Positions 1 to 7,489 of a stretch of 64,000 nucleotides of DNA are shown in pieces. The notes under the pieces were generated by a model. That model worked only from the letters and a program-made list of their open reading frames with translations. It had not been told where the DNA came from and ran no database searches. The DNA comes from Marihabitans asiaticum (GTDB lineage: Bacteria; Actinomycetota; Actinomycetes; Actinomycetales; Dermatophilaceae). Within the stretch, counting starts at the first letter, position 1. Every line of letters starts with the position of its first letter. A program made the translations under genes and the position numbers. Location of the stretch: the NCBI RefSeq assembly GCF_007828725.1, contig NZ_VIUW01000005.1:1-64000 (forward strand). Reading direction: 5' to 3'.

Positions 1-459
1 ACCGCCCGCCGCCTCGAGGTCGGCCATCGCCTCGGTGAGGAGGGTCTGCAGGCTGCGTTCGAGATGGGAGAGGGAGAGCATCTCGACCCGGTGGACCGGG
101 ACCGGGTCGGCGTCGAAGGGGGTCCAGTCGACCCTGCGCCCGCTGGACCCGAAGGTCGAGTGCTCCGGGACGAGCAGACCGCCCACCCCCGGCACGACGA
201 GGCACTCCCCGGCCTCGGCGACGGCGGCGAGCGCCTGCGGCGAGCACCGCGGCACCCCGCTGAGGCCGCCGGAGCCACCGAGCGCCACGAGCACGGCGCT
301 CTCCCCGAGATCGCGCCACAGCGAGAGCGCAGGGACCAGGCCCGCGACGTGGTCGACGTCGGGCAGCGCCCGGGGCGCCACCTGCTCGACCGGGAGGTCA
401 CCGGCGAGACATCGGGTCGCCCAGAGCGCGACGCGCACGCTGCCAGGGAGCTCGAGCAT
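1..459 (-). CDS. Partial protein of unknown function (N-terminal 153 residues)
   Basis: An open minus-strand frame starts with ATG (459-457) and runs off the left edge without a stop. It begins MLELPGSVRVALWATRCLAG and contains a small Gly-rich turn (ALGGSGGLSGVP) and a VVPGVGGLLVP stretch. I do not recognise the family. The start is supported by a minus-strand TACGAT hexamer (471-466) placed 6 nt before the ATG, the leaderless arrangement seen at many genes here. It is divergent from the ABC ATPase, with only 30 bp between the two starts. Codon use is normal for this genome. Function unknown. Confidence 0.7.
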   Translation of the reverse strand, partial: MLELPGSVRVALWATRCLAGDLPVEQVAPRALPDVDHVAGLVPALSLWRDLGESAVLVALGGSGGLSGVPRCSPQALAAVAEAGECLVVPGVGGLLVPEHSTFGSSGRRVDWTPFDADPVPVHRVEMLSLSHLERSLQTLLTEAMADLEAAGG

Positions 460-489
460 CGGAGCATCGTAGACGGATAGGGTCCAGGC

Positions 490-1278
490 ATGAGTGATGT
501 CCTCGCCTTCGCCGACGTCGGGGTGCGGCGCGGCGGCACTGCACTGCTCGACGGCGTCGACTGGGAGGTCGAGGAGGGGCAACGCTGGGTCGTGCTCGGC
601 CCGAACGGCGCGGGCAAGACGACACTGCTGCAGCTGGCCGCCGGGCGGATCCACCCCACGAGCGGGGTCGCCGGCATCCTCGGCGAGGTGCTCGGCGCGG
701 TCGACGTCTTCGAGCTGCGCCCCCGGATCGGCCTGTCCTCCTCGGCGCTGGCCGCCCAGATCCCCGACCACGAGAGCGTGCGCGACGTCGTCGTCACCGC
801 GTCCTACGGGGTGGTCGGGCGCTGGCGCGAGAGCTACCACGAGCTCGACCACGCCCGAGCCGATGAGCTGCTCGCCGCCCTCGGGGCCGCGCACCTGTCG
901 GGGCGCACCTTCGGCACGCTGTCCGAGGGGGAGCGCAAGCGGGTCCAGATCGCCCGGGCGCTGATGACCGACCCCGAGCTGATGCTCCTCGACGAGCCTG
1001 CCGCCGGCCTCGATCTCGGCGGGCGCGAGGACCTCGTAACCCGGCTCGGCGAGATCGCCGCCGACCTCGCGGCGCCGGCGCTGGTCATGGTGACCCACCA
1101 CGTCGAGGAGATCCCGCCGCACTTCACCGACATCCTCCTGCTGCGCGAGGGCCGGGTCGTCGCGCAGGGGCCGATCGAGATCACCCTCACCGAGGACAAC
1201 CTTGCCGCCACCTTCGGCATGGAGCTCACCCTCGAGCAGCACGGGCAGCGTTTCGCAGCGCGTGCCCGGCAGGCATGA
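490..1278 (+). CDS. ABC transporter ATP-binding protein
   Basis: 262-residue stand-alone ABC ATPase. Visible motifs are Walker A (GPNGAGKTTL, about residues 38-47), the signature LSEGERKR, Walker B (LMLLDEP) and the switch histidine in VMVTHHVEE. The overall look resembles the ModF/PhrA-type ATPases (COG1119). No permease or binding protein lies next to it, so transport substrate and even transport function are unproven. The ATG is preceded by TAGGGT at 478-483 with a 6-nt gap, suggesting leaderless transcription. Confidence 0.88.
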   Translation: MSDVLAFADVGVRRGGTALLDGVDWEVEEGQRWVVLGPNGAGKTTLLQLAAGRIHPTSGVAGILGEVLGAVDVFELRPRIGLSSSALAAQIPDHESVRDVVVTASYGVVGRWRESYHELDHARADELLAALGAAHLSGRTFGTLSEGERKRVQIARALMTDPELMLLDEPAAGLDLGGREDLVTRLGEIAADLAAPALVMVTHHVEEIPPHFTDILLLREGRVVAQGPIEITLTEDNLAATFGMELTLEQHGQRFAARARQA

Positions 1279-1330
1279 TGAGGCGCGAGATGACCCTGTC
1301 CCGGTACGCGAGACGTCGGAGGTAGCACCC

Positions 1331-1786
1331 ATGGAGTGGTTGAGCGACAACCTGTGGCTGGCCTGGATGGCCCTCGCGCTGATCTTCGTGGCGGTCGAGG
1401 CGGCGACCGTCGACTTCGTCTTCGTCATGCTCGCCGGCGGGGCCCTCGCGGCAGCTGCCGCGGCTGCGGCCGGAGCCGGCGTCATCGTTCAGGTGATCGT
1501 GGCGGTCGTCGTCTCGGTGCTCCTCATCGGGGTGGTCCGGCCGCTGGCCAAGCGCCGGTTCATGGCCGGGCAGGGAGCCGACACGATCGGCAGGGCCGGG
1601 CTCGAAGGGAGGACCGCTCGCGTCCTCGAGACCGTCACCGAGACCGACGGCCGGGTCAAGCTCGCCGGTGAGGTGTGGAGCGCGCGGGTGCCCGACGGTG
1701 AGGCGCCGTGCGAGCCCGGCGCGGAGGTGCAGGTGACCCGGCTCGACGGCGCGACGGCGATCGTCGTCGCGCGACCCGAGCACTAG
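1331..1786 (+). CDS. NfeD-like membrane protein
   Basis: 151 residues with two hydrophobic segments (about residues 8-25 and 33-68) followed by a soluble C-terminal beta-rich domain (about 80-148) of the NfeD OB-fold type. NfeD proteins partner SPFH/stomatin proteins, and an SPFH gene follows directly. The ATG at 1331 has a GGAGG Shine-Dalgarno 6-10 nt upstream; a longer in-frame reading back to 1202 overlaps the ABC gene and is unlikely. Probable role: quality control or organisation of membrane proteins together with the downstream partner. Confidence 0.85.
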   Translation: MEWLSDNLWLAWMALALIFVAVEAATVDFVFVMLAGGALAAAAAAAAGAGVIVQVIVAVVVSVLLIGVVRPLAKRRFMAGQGADTIGRAGLEGRTARVLETVTETDGRVKLAGEVWSARVPDGEAPCEPGAEVQVTRLDGATAIVVARPEH

Positions 1787-1884
1787 CCATCACGAGGTGC
1801 CCGGCTCGCCGGGCACCGAGCAGGGGGAGCTGCCCGCCCGGGCAGCTCCAGGATCGAAGCAAGAGCAACGAACAAGGAGAGCTC

Positions 1885-3078
1885 ATGGAGAGCCTGGCGA
1901 TCTTGATCTTCCTGGCGGCACTCGTCGTCTTCGCGTTGGTCATCCTCTTCAAGACGGTGCGCATCGTGCCGCAGCAGACCACGCTGATCATCGAGCGGCT
2001 GGGCCGCTACTCGCGCACCCTCGAGGGCGGGATCCACATCCTCGTCCCCTTCGTCGACAAGGTGCGGGCGAGCATCGACCTGCGCGAGCAGGTCGTCAGC
2101 TTCCCGCCGCAGCCGGTGATCACCAGCGACAACCTCGTCGTCAACATCGACACGGTCATCTACTACACGGTCATCGACTCCAAGAGCGCGGTCTACGAGA
2201 TCGCCAACTTCATCCAGGGCATCGAGCAGCTCACGGTCACCACCTTGCGTAACGTCATCGGCAGCCTCGACCTCGAGCAGACCCTCACCAGCCGCGACCA
2301 GATCAACGGACAGCTGCGCGGTGCGCTCGACGAGGCGACCGGCCGCTGGGGGATCCGGGTCAACCGGGTCGAGCTCAAGGCGATCGACCCGCCGATGTCG
2401 ATCCAGGAGTCGATGGAGAAGCAGATGAAGGCCGAGCGGGACCGCCGTGCAGCCATCCTCAACGCCGAGGGCACCAAGCAGTCGGCGATCCTCACCGCCG
2501 AGGGTGAGAAGCAGAGCCAGATCCTCCGGGCGGAGGGCTCCGCCCAGGCCCGCGTCCTCGAGGCGCAGGGTCAGGCGCGCGCGATCCAGCAGGTCTTCGA
2601 CGCGATCCACCGGGGCAAGCCGACCCAGAAGCTCCTCGCCTACCAGTACCTCCAGGTGCTGCCGCAGATCGCCCAGGGCGACAGCAACAAGATGTGGGTC
2701 ATCCCCAGCGAGCTCACCGACGCGCTGCGCGGCATCGGCGGGGCGCTCGGCCAGAGCGGCACCCCCGACCTCGGCGGGGACGACGATGGCTGGGTCGAGC
2801 CGGAGGGGCCGGAGGACAACGCCTTCGCCGACACCGCGCTCGAAGACCCGGCAGACGCGCTGCGCGAGGCCCGCGGTCAGGCCGGTCAGGCCAGCCGTGA
2901 GGCGAGCGAGCACGCCACCCCGGCGGGCAGGGTGCAACCCAAGGGCGACCTGGCCGGGCCGGCCCCCGAGCCGCCGCAGCAGCCCGCGCCCCAGGCTCCT
3001 GAGCCCCAGGGCATGCCGGACGTGACACCCCCTTCGCCTCCCGCCGCTCCGGGCGAGGAGCCGCCTCCCGCCCGCTGA
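1885..3078 (+). CDS. SPFH/Band 7 (stomatin/QmcA-like) protein
   Basis: 397 residues. One N-terminal transmembrane helix (about 3-24) is followed by the SPFH domain (about 25-200: IVPQQTTLIIERLGRY, AIDPPMSIQESMEKQ) and an Ala/Glu-rich coiled coil (about 195-260: KQSAILTAEGEKQSQILRAE). A disordered tail rich in Pro, Gln and acidic residues ends PPPAR. Such proteins form membrane-bound oligomeric rings. The gene sits 98 bp after its NfeD partner; AAGGAGAG lies 5-12 nt before the ATG. An upstream in-frame extension back into the NfeD gene was rejected. Confidence 0.9.
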   Translation: MESLAILIFLAALVVFALVILFKTVRIVPQQTTLIIERLGRYSRTLEGGIHILVPFVDKVRASIDLREQVVSFPPQPVITSDNLVVNIDTVIYYTVIDSKSAVYEIANFIQGIEQLTVTTLRNVIGSLDLEQTLTSRDQINGQLRGALDEATGRWGIRVNRVELKAIDPPMSIQESMEKQMKAERDRRAAILNAEGTKQSAILTAEGEKQSQILRAEGSAQARVLEAQGQARAIQQVFDAIHRGKPTQKLLAYQYLQVLPQIAQGDSNKMWVIPSELTDALRGIGGALGQSGTPDLGGDDDGWVEPEGPEDNAFADTALEDPADALREARGQAGQASREASEHATPAGRVQPKGDLAGPAPEPPQQPAPQAPEPQGMPDVTPPSPPAAPGEEPPPAR

Positions 3079-3124
3079 TCGGGCCCGGACGAAGGGGGAC
3101 ACCGCCAGACGTAGGGTTGGCCGG

Positions 3125-3895
3125 GTGTCCCCCTTCGACGTGTTCGTGGTCATCCTCGCCGGTGTCGGCGCCGGGATGATCAACACGATCGTCGGGTCGG
3201 GGACGCTCATCACCTTCCCGACGCTGCTCGCGGTGGGCGTCCCGGCGGTCACGGCCAACATCTCGAACAGCATCGGCCTCGTCGCCGGCGGGGTCACCGG
3301 GGTGGCGGGCTACCTGCCAGAGCTGCGCGGCGCGGGGTCGATGGTCCGGCGGCTCGTCCCGATGTCGCTCCTCGGGGCGATGATCGGCGCGCTGCTGCTC
3401 CTCGTGCTCCCGGCGGCGGCCTTCGATGCGATCGTCCCGGCCCTCATCGCCCTCGGGGTGGTGCTCGTCCTCGCCGGGCCACGGGTCCAGCGGTGGGCGC
3501 GGGGGCACCACGTGGAGGGCCGCCCGGCACCGTGGTGGCACGTCGTCGCGCTCATGGCCGGTGTGCTCGTGGCGGGGGTGTACGGCGGCTACTTCGGCGC
3601 CGCGCAGGGGGTCATCCTCATCGGCCTGCTGAGCACGCTGAGCACCGAGCCGTTGCAGCGACTCAACGGGGTCAAGAACGTCCTCGGCACCATCGTCAAC
3701 GGAGTCGCGGCGCTGACCTTCATCATCGTCTCGCCCGAACTCGTCGACTGGCAGGTGGCCCTGCTCGTCGGTGTCGGAGCCCTGGTGGGCGGATTCCTCG
3801 GGGCACGGGTCGGGCGCCGCCTGCCGCCGAACGCGCTGCGCGCCTTCATCGCCGTCATCGGCGTGGTTGCGATCATCGCCCTGGTCACCGGGTGA
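3125..3895 (+). CDS. Sulfite exporter TauE/SafE (TSUP) family permease
   Basis: 256-residue polytopic membrane protein with about 8 hydrophobic segments and the two internally related halves typical of TSUP: an N-terminal GAGMINTIVGSGTLITFP motif and a mid-protein GVYGGYFGAAQGV motif. Family members export sulfite, sulfoacetate or related organic anions; the substrate here is not determinable. The start is GTG, with TAGGGT at 3112-3117 7 nt upstream, so the transcript is probably leaderless. The stop overlaps the start of a second TSUP gene by 4 nt (GTGA). Confidence 0.88.
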   Translation: MSPFDVFVVILAGVGAGMINTIVGSGTLITFPTLLAVGVPAVTANISNSIGLVAGGVTGVAGYLPELRGAGSMVRRLVPMSLLGAMIGALLLLVLPAAAFDAIVPALIALGVVLVLAGPRVQRWARGHHVEGRPAPWWHVVALMAGVLVAGVYGGYFGAAQGVILIGLLSTLSTEPLQRLNGVKNVLGTIVNGVAALTFIIVSPELVDWQVALLVGVGALVGGFLGARVGRRLPPNALRAFIAVIGVVAIIALVTG

Positions 3896-4605
3896 GCACC
3901 CTCCTGCTCCTCGGCCTCGTCGTCCTCGTCGGCTCCCTGGTCCAGTCCTCGATCGGCTTCGGGATCGCGGTCGTCGCCGCCCCCTTCGTCGTCCTCGTCG
4001 CTCCAGAGCTCATGCCGACCGCGCTGCTCGTCCTCGGCTTCACCCTGCCGCTGACCCAGCTCGTCGCAGGGCCCCGGGACATCGACTGGGCCCTGCTGCG
4101 CTCTGCCCTCGGGGCGCGCGTGCTGCTCACGCCGGTCGGGGTCTGGCTGGTCACCGTGCTGCCGGCCCGCGGCATCGCGCTCGTCGTCGGGGTGATGGTG
4201 CTCGTCTCGGTGGCGCTCTCGATCCGACGGGTCGATGCCGTCGCGACCCAGCGCAACGCACTGGCCGCCGGAGCCCTAACCGGCGTCTCCGGGACGGCGG
4301 CCGCGATCGGCGGACCGTTCTTCGCGATCGTGCTGCAGAACGAGCGCCCCGACCGGATCCGGGCGACCCTCGCGGCCTTCTTCGTCGCCGGCTCCACGGT
4401 CTCGATGGTCGCCCTCGCGATCGGGGGTCAGATGCACGTGGAGCAGCTTCGGGCGGCCGTGGCGTGGCTGCCCTTCCTCTTCGCCGGCTACCTGCTCAGC
4501 GGCCCGGTCAAGCGTCGGCTCGACCACGCCAGGATGCGCCGCTCCGTGCTCGCCTTCTGCGCGATCAGCAGCGTCGTCGTCATCCTGCGCGCTCTCGTCC
4601 TGTAG
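3892..4605 (+). CDS. TSUP family permease, second copy
   Basis: 237 residues starting at GTG, overlapping the stop of the preceding TSUP gene (GTGA), hence translationally coupled. It shows hydrophobic segments throughout and TSUP-like motifs VQSSIGFGIAVVAAPF near the N-terminus and ALTGVSGTAAAIGGPFFAIV mid-protein. The sequence is clearly different from its neighbour, so this is an old pair rather than a recent duplication. The two may form a heteromer or move related anions; that is inference. Confidence 0.85.
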   Translation: MSTLLLLGLVVLVGSLVQSSIGFGIAVVAAPFVVLVAPELMPTALLVLGFTLPLTQLVAGPRDIDWALLRSALGARVLLTPVGVWLVTVLPARGIALVVGVMVLVSVALSIRRVDAVATQRNALAAGALTGVSGTAAAIGGPFFAIVLQNERPDRIRATLAAFFVAGSTVSMVALAIGGQMHVEQLRAAVAWLPFLFAGYLLSGPVKRRLDHARMRRSVLAFCAISSVVVILRALVL

Positions 4606-4628
4606 AGCGCTGCTCTACGCTGGCGCGC

Positions 4629-5435
4629 GTGCCGACCCCGATCACGACGAGCGAGGACCCCCGGCTGCGCGACTATGCGTCGCTGACCGACGTCCGGCTG
4701 CGCAAGCTGCTCGAGCCGGCCGGCGGCCTCTACCTCGCCGAGTCCGAGAAGGTGATCCGCCGCGCGCTCGCTGCCGGGCACCGCCCGAGGTCGATGCTCA
4801 TGAGCCCGCGATGGCTCGAGCCGCTCGCCGACGTCGTGGAGCGCTGCGAGAGTGACGGCGTGCCGGTCTATCTCGCCGACCCCGAGGTGGTCGAGGGCAT
4901 CACCGGCTACAACATGCATCGCGGCGCGATGGCCTCGATGCACCGCCCGGACCTGCCGACGGTCGCCGAGGTCTGCGCCTCGGCGCGCCGTGTGCTCGTG
5001 CTCGAGGACCTCGTCGACCACACCAACGTCGGAGCGGTTTTCCGCTCCGCGGCGGGCCTGGGCTTCGACGCCGTGCTCGTCACCCCGCGGTGCGCCGACC
5101 CGCTCTACCGCCGCTCGGTCCGGGTGTCGATGGGCACGGTCTTCCAGGTGCTGTGGACGCAGGTGTCGTCCTGGCCCGGTGACATCGCGACCTTGCGTGA
5201 CCTCGGCTTCGTCGTCGCCGGGATGGCGCTCGCCGAGGACGCGACACCGTTGGAGGTGCTCGCCGCGGACCCGCCGGAGCGGCTTGCCGTGGTCGTCGGC
5301 ACCGAGGGGGACGGGCTCACCCGCTCGGCCTTGGCACAGGTGGACCTCACCGTGACCATCCCCATGCGTGGGGGAGTGGACTCGCTCAACGCCGCCGCGG
5401 CGAGCGCGGTCGCGGCGTGGGCGCTGCGGGTCTGA
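4629..5435 (+). CDS. TrmH/SpoU-family RNA 2'-O-methyltransferase
   Basis: 268 residues. An N-terminal substrate-binding region carries LRDYASLTDVRLRK and YLAESEKVIRRAL; the SPOUT knot domain follows with motif 1 DHTNVGAVFRSAAGLG, motif 2 VVVGTEGDGL and motif 3 IPMRGGVDSLNAAAA. It probably methylates a ribose in 23S rRNA or tRNA; the exact target cannot be read from sequence. GTG start at 4629, with TACGCT at 4616-4621 and a 7-nt gap (leaderless). Its stop lies in a 14-bp palindrome shared with the convergent PEBP gene. Confidence 0.9.
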   Translation: MPTPITTSEDPRLRDYASLTDVRLRKLLEPAGGLYLAESEKVIRRALAAGHRPRSMLMSPRWLEPLADVVERCESDGVPVYLADPEVVEGITGYNMHRGAMASMHRPDLPTVAEVCASARRVLVLEDLVDHTNVGAVFRSAAGLGFDAVLVTPRCADPLYRRSVRVSMGTVFQVLWTQVSSWPGDIATLRDLGFVVAGMALAEDATPLEVLAADPPERLAVVVGTEGDGLTRSALAQVDLTVTIPMRGGVDSLNAAAASAVAAWALRV

Positions 5436-5445
5436 CCCGGGTCAG
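5432..5445. repeat. 14-bp perfect palindrome carrying both convergent stop codons
   Basis: CTGACCCGGGTCAG is its own reverse complement. The TGA of the methyltransferase gene (5433-5435) and the TGA of the PEBP gene (5444-5442) occupy symmetric positions in it. There is no loop or T-tract, so it is a poor intrinsic terminator. Confidence 0.8.
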
Positions 5446-5999
5446 TCCTCACCCTCGATCTCGTAGGTGGGGGTGATCAGGGCGCGTCCGAGGGTGTGCC
5501 CGAGGTAGGTGAAGGCCGCGACCGTGCAGGTCACGGAGTCATCCACGCCGAGGTCGTCGGTGTCCAGGGCGTGCACGGCGAAGACGTAGCGGTGCGGTCC
5601 GTCGCCGGGGGGCGGTGCGGCACCGCCGTAGGCCTTGGTGCCGAAGTCAGTCGAGACCATGAAGGCGCCGTCGGGCAGCTTCGCGCCGCCCTCGGCCCCC
5701 GCGCCCTCGGCGAGCTCGGTCACGTCTGCGGGGATGCCGAGGACCGTCCAGTGCCAGAAGCCGGCCGGGGTGGGCGCGTCCGGGTCGAAGCAGGAGACCG
5801 CGTAACCCTTCGTGCCCTCCGGAGCGCCGCTCCAGGCCAGGTGCGGGGAGACGTTGCCTCCGCTGAGGCCCCAGTCGTCGAAGACCTGCTCCTGCCCCAT
5901 CTCGGTGGCGTCCTGCACGGTGTCGCTGCGGACCTCGAAGGCTGCGGTATCCGGCAGGAGGGAGTACGGCTCGGGCGCAGTCGGTCGCTTCATGTCCAT
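5442..5999 (-). CDS. YbhB/YbcL (PEBP) family protein
   Basis: 185 residues with PEBP fold motifs: [35 protein letters not shown] and the [11 protein letters not shown] strand that lines the anion site. Bacterial members bind small anionic ligands; function is poorly defined. Start ATG at 5999 is supported by a minus-strand TAGGGT (6012-6007) 7 nt upstream. A second in-frame ATG lies at 5993. Convergent with the methyltransferase gene, with 6 bp between stops. Confidence 0.88.
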   Translation of the reverse strand: MDMKRPTAPEPYSLLPDTAAFEVRSDTVQDATEMGQEQVFDDWGLSGGNVSPHLAWSGAPEGTKGYAVSCFDPDAPTPAGFWHWTVLGIPADVTELAEGAGAEGGAKLPDGAFMVSTDFGTKAYGGAAPPPGDGPHRYVFAVHALDTDDLGVDDSVTCTVAAFTYLGHTLGRALITPTYEIEGED

Positions 6000-6057
6000 G
6001 CTCCCGACCCTAGGCCGCTCGGCCCCACCCGTGGGGGCGAAGGGGGGGGAGCCCGGG

Positions 6058-6483
6058 TCAGCGCACGAGCAGCCGAAGCAGCCGGTCGAGCTCGGCCTGG
6101 GGGTCGGTGGCGATGCCGGTGTGCACCGGTCCGGGTCGCACCACCGTCGAGCGGGGAGCGGAGATCCAGCCGAAGCGCCGACCGTCGTCGGGCAGGTCGG
6201 GTCGACCTCCGCCGGTGCGTCCGACACACACGTCGGCGATCACCTGCAGGGCGTCGCTCACGGCGCCGGTGTCCAGCTCGGGGTCGAGCGCGGCGAGCCG
6301 CCGCTCGTCGAGGTGGAAGCCGGCGAGGAGCGCGCCCGCCTGCTGCGAGCGCAGCACCACCCCGACGTTGACGAACTCCTCGCGCTCGGCCCGGGGGACG
6401 CAGCGCAGCACGACGTACTGGTAGGTGTGGCCGGCCGCCGGGCTCACCGGGCTCACTGCGCTCGCTGGGCTCACTGCGCTCAC
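6058..6483 (-). CDS. DUF3037 family protein
   Basis: About 141 residues from the GTG that overlaps the HipA-like stop (GTGA). Recognisable DUF3037 features are [22 protein letters not shown] near the N-terminus (as TYQYVVLRC then REEFVNVG) and [11 protein letters not shown]3037 genes commonly follow a short HipA-like kinase gene, as here. The N-terminus is encoded by five 9-bp repeats holding four in-frame GTG codons (6483, 6474, 6456, 6447), so the true start may be any of these; the conserved part begins just after them. Molecular function unknown. Confidence 0.8.
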   Translation of the reverse strand: MSAVSPASAVSPVSPAAGHTYQYVVLRCVPRAEREEFVNVGVVLRSQQAGALLAGFHLDERRLAALDPELDTGAVSDALQVIADVCVGRTGGGRPDLPDDGRRFGWISAPRSTVVRPGPVHTGIATDPQAELDRLLRLLVR

Positions 6484-6485
6484 CG
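6441..6485. repeat. Five 9-bp tandem repeats across the DUF3037 start
   Basis: Units are GGCTCACCG, GGCTCACTG, CGCTCGCTG, GGCTCACTG and CGCTCACCG on the plus strand. On the minus strand four of the five give GTG-AGC, all in the DUF3037 reading frame. Because the unit is 9 bp, copy-number change would keep the frame and only change the N-terminal Val-Ser-Pro/Ala repeats. Confidence 0.75.
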
Positions 6486-7256
6486 GGCACCCCCGGGCAG
6501 CCAGTGCTCGGGGTGGCGCAGGCGCTGCGCCAGGTGGTCGCGGTAGGCGCCTCGGACCGATTCGGCACTCTTGAGCTGCTCGCCCGGCGGAAGCCATTCG
6601 TCGGGGACGCGCTCGACCAGTGCCGCGATCGCCTCCTCGTCGAGCGCGGCCAGCGCTCGGTCGTGCACGGGCTCGACCGGCGCGGCGACATCGGCGAGCA
6701 CGTGCTGGCTCGTGTCGTAGGGCGCCCGGACGAAGCGTTCGGCGTCCGGCGCCTTGCGCGCCCAGGCGTGGTGGAAGTACAGCGCCGCCCCGTGGTCGAT
6801 CGCCCAGACCCGCTCGTGCCAGCGCAGCAGGTTGGGGTTGGCCCAGGTGCGGTCGACATTGGCGGTGAAGGCGTCGAGCCAGAGGATGGCGGCGGCGAGA
6901 TCACGATCGGCCGGCCGCGACCCGTCGTAGCCGAAGGCGCCGGGCAGGTAGTCCATCCCGAGGTTCAGCCCGACCGAGGCGGTGAGCAGGTCCTGCACCT
7001 CCTCGTCGGCCTCCCACCGGGCGATCTCCGAGGACAGCTCGACGGTGACCAGCTCGGGCACCGGCACCCCGACCTCGGCGGCGAGCCCGGCGACGAGCAC
7101 CTCGGCGGCGAGGACGCGCACACCCTGGCCGGCACCGCGCATCTTCGTGACGTACATCCCGAGGTCGTCGGCCTCGACGATCCCGGGCAGGGATCCCCCT
7201 TCGCGAAGGGGGACCGCGTACCGGGTCGCAGTGACGTGGCGGAGCATCTCGGGCAC
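6480..7256 (-). CDS. HipA-like kinase domain protein
   Basis: 258 residues, much shorter than classical HipA (about 440). A nucleotide-binding region (GMYVTKMRGAGQGVRVLAAE) is followed by the catalytic-loop-like NVDRTWANPNLL and the metal-binding AIDHGAALYFHH, the HipA/PI3K-like pattern. There is no HipB-type antitoxin; the coupled downstream gene is DUF3037 instead, a recurrent pairing of unknown role. GTG start at 7256 is chosen because a minus-strand TACCCT (7269-7264) lies 7 nt upstream; ATG at 7247 is the alternative. Confidence 0.8.
   Translation of the reverse strand: MPEMLRHVTATRYAVPLREGGSLPGIVEADDLGMYVTKMRGAGQGVRVLAAEVLVAGLAAEVGVPVPELVTVELSSEIARWEADEEVQDLLTASVGLNLGMDYLPGAFGYDGSRPADRDLAAAILWLDAFTANVDRTWANPNLLRWHERVWAIDHGAALYFHHAWARKAPDAERFVRAPYDTSQHVLADVAAPVEPVHDRALAALDEEAIAALVERVPDEWLPPGEQLKSAESVRGAYRDHLAQRLRHPEHWLPGGAR
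7194..7213. repeat. 20-bp perfect palindrome built from the CCCCTTCG word
   Basis: TCCCCCTTCGCGAAGGGGGA, two head-to-head copies of the genome-abundant octamer, lies inside the HipA-like coding sequence. Confidence 0.85.
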
Positions 7257-7310
7257 GACAGCGAGGGTACGCACCTGGGCCGTCGATTTCGTCGCCCCGG
7301 AGGACGGGTG

Positions 7311-7316
7311 TAGAGT
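7311..7316 (+). promoter_or_regulatory. Probable -10 box of the tRNA-Leu gene
   Basis: TAGAGT lies 43 bp before the mature tRNA 5' end in a 103-bp gap with no coding sequence. No strong -35 is visible; TCGATT at 7283-7288 is a weak candidate. Assigned from position and hexamer match only. Confidence 0.4.
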
Positions 7317-7359
7317 CTGGCGTCGTTGCCCCGATGGCTCCCCGGCCGTCGGATCACCT

Positions 7360-7445
7360 GTCCGGGTGGCGGAATTGGCAGACGCGCTAGCTTGAGGTGC
7401 TAGTGCCCGTATTAGGGCATGGGGGTTCAAGTCCCCCCTCGGACA
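7360..7445 (+). tRNA. tRNA-Leu(GAG)
   Basis: The cloverleaf can be folded by hand. Acceptor GTCCGGG (7360-7366) pairs with CTCGGAC (7438-7444), discriminator A7445. D-arm GGCGGAATTGGCAGACGC. Anticodon stem CTAGC/GCTAG encloses loop TTGAGGT with anticodon GAG (7394-7396). The long variable arm TGCCCGTATTAGGGCA is the class II mark of tRNA-Leu. T-arm GGGGG-TTCAAGT-CCCCC. The 3' CCA is not encoded (CCG follows). It reads CUC/CUU codons. Confidence 0.96.
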
Positions 7446-7489
7446 CCGTGCGACCTCGTTACGGCGGGGTCGTTGCTAACGTATGACGA

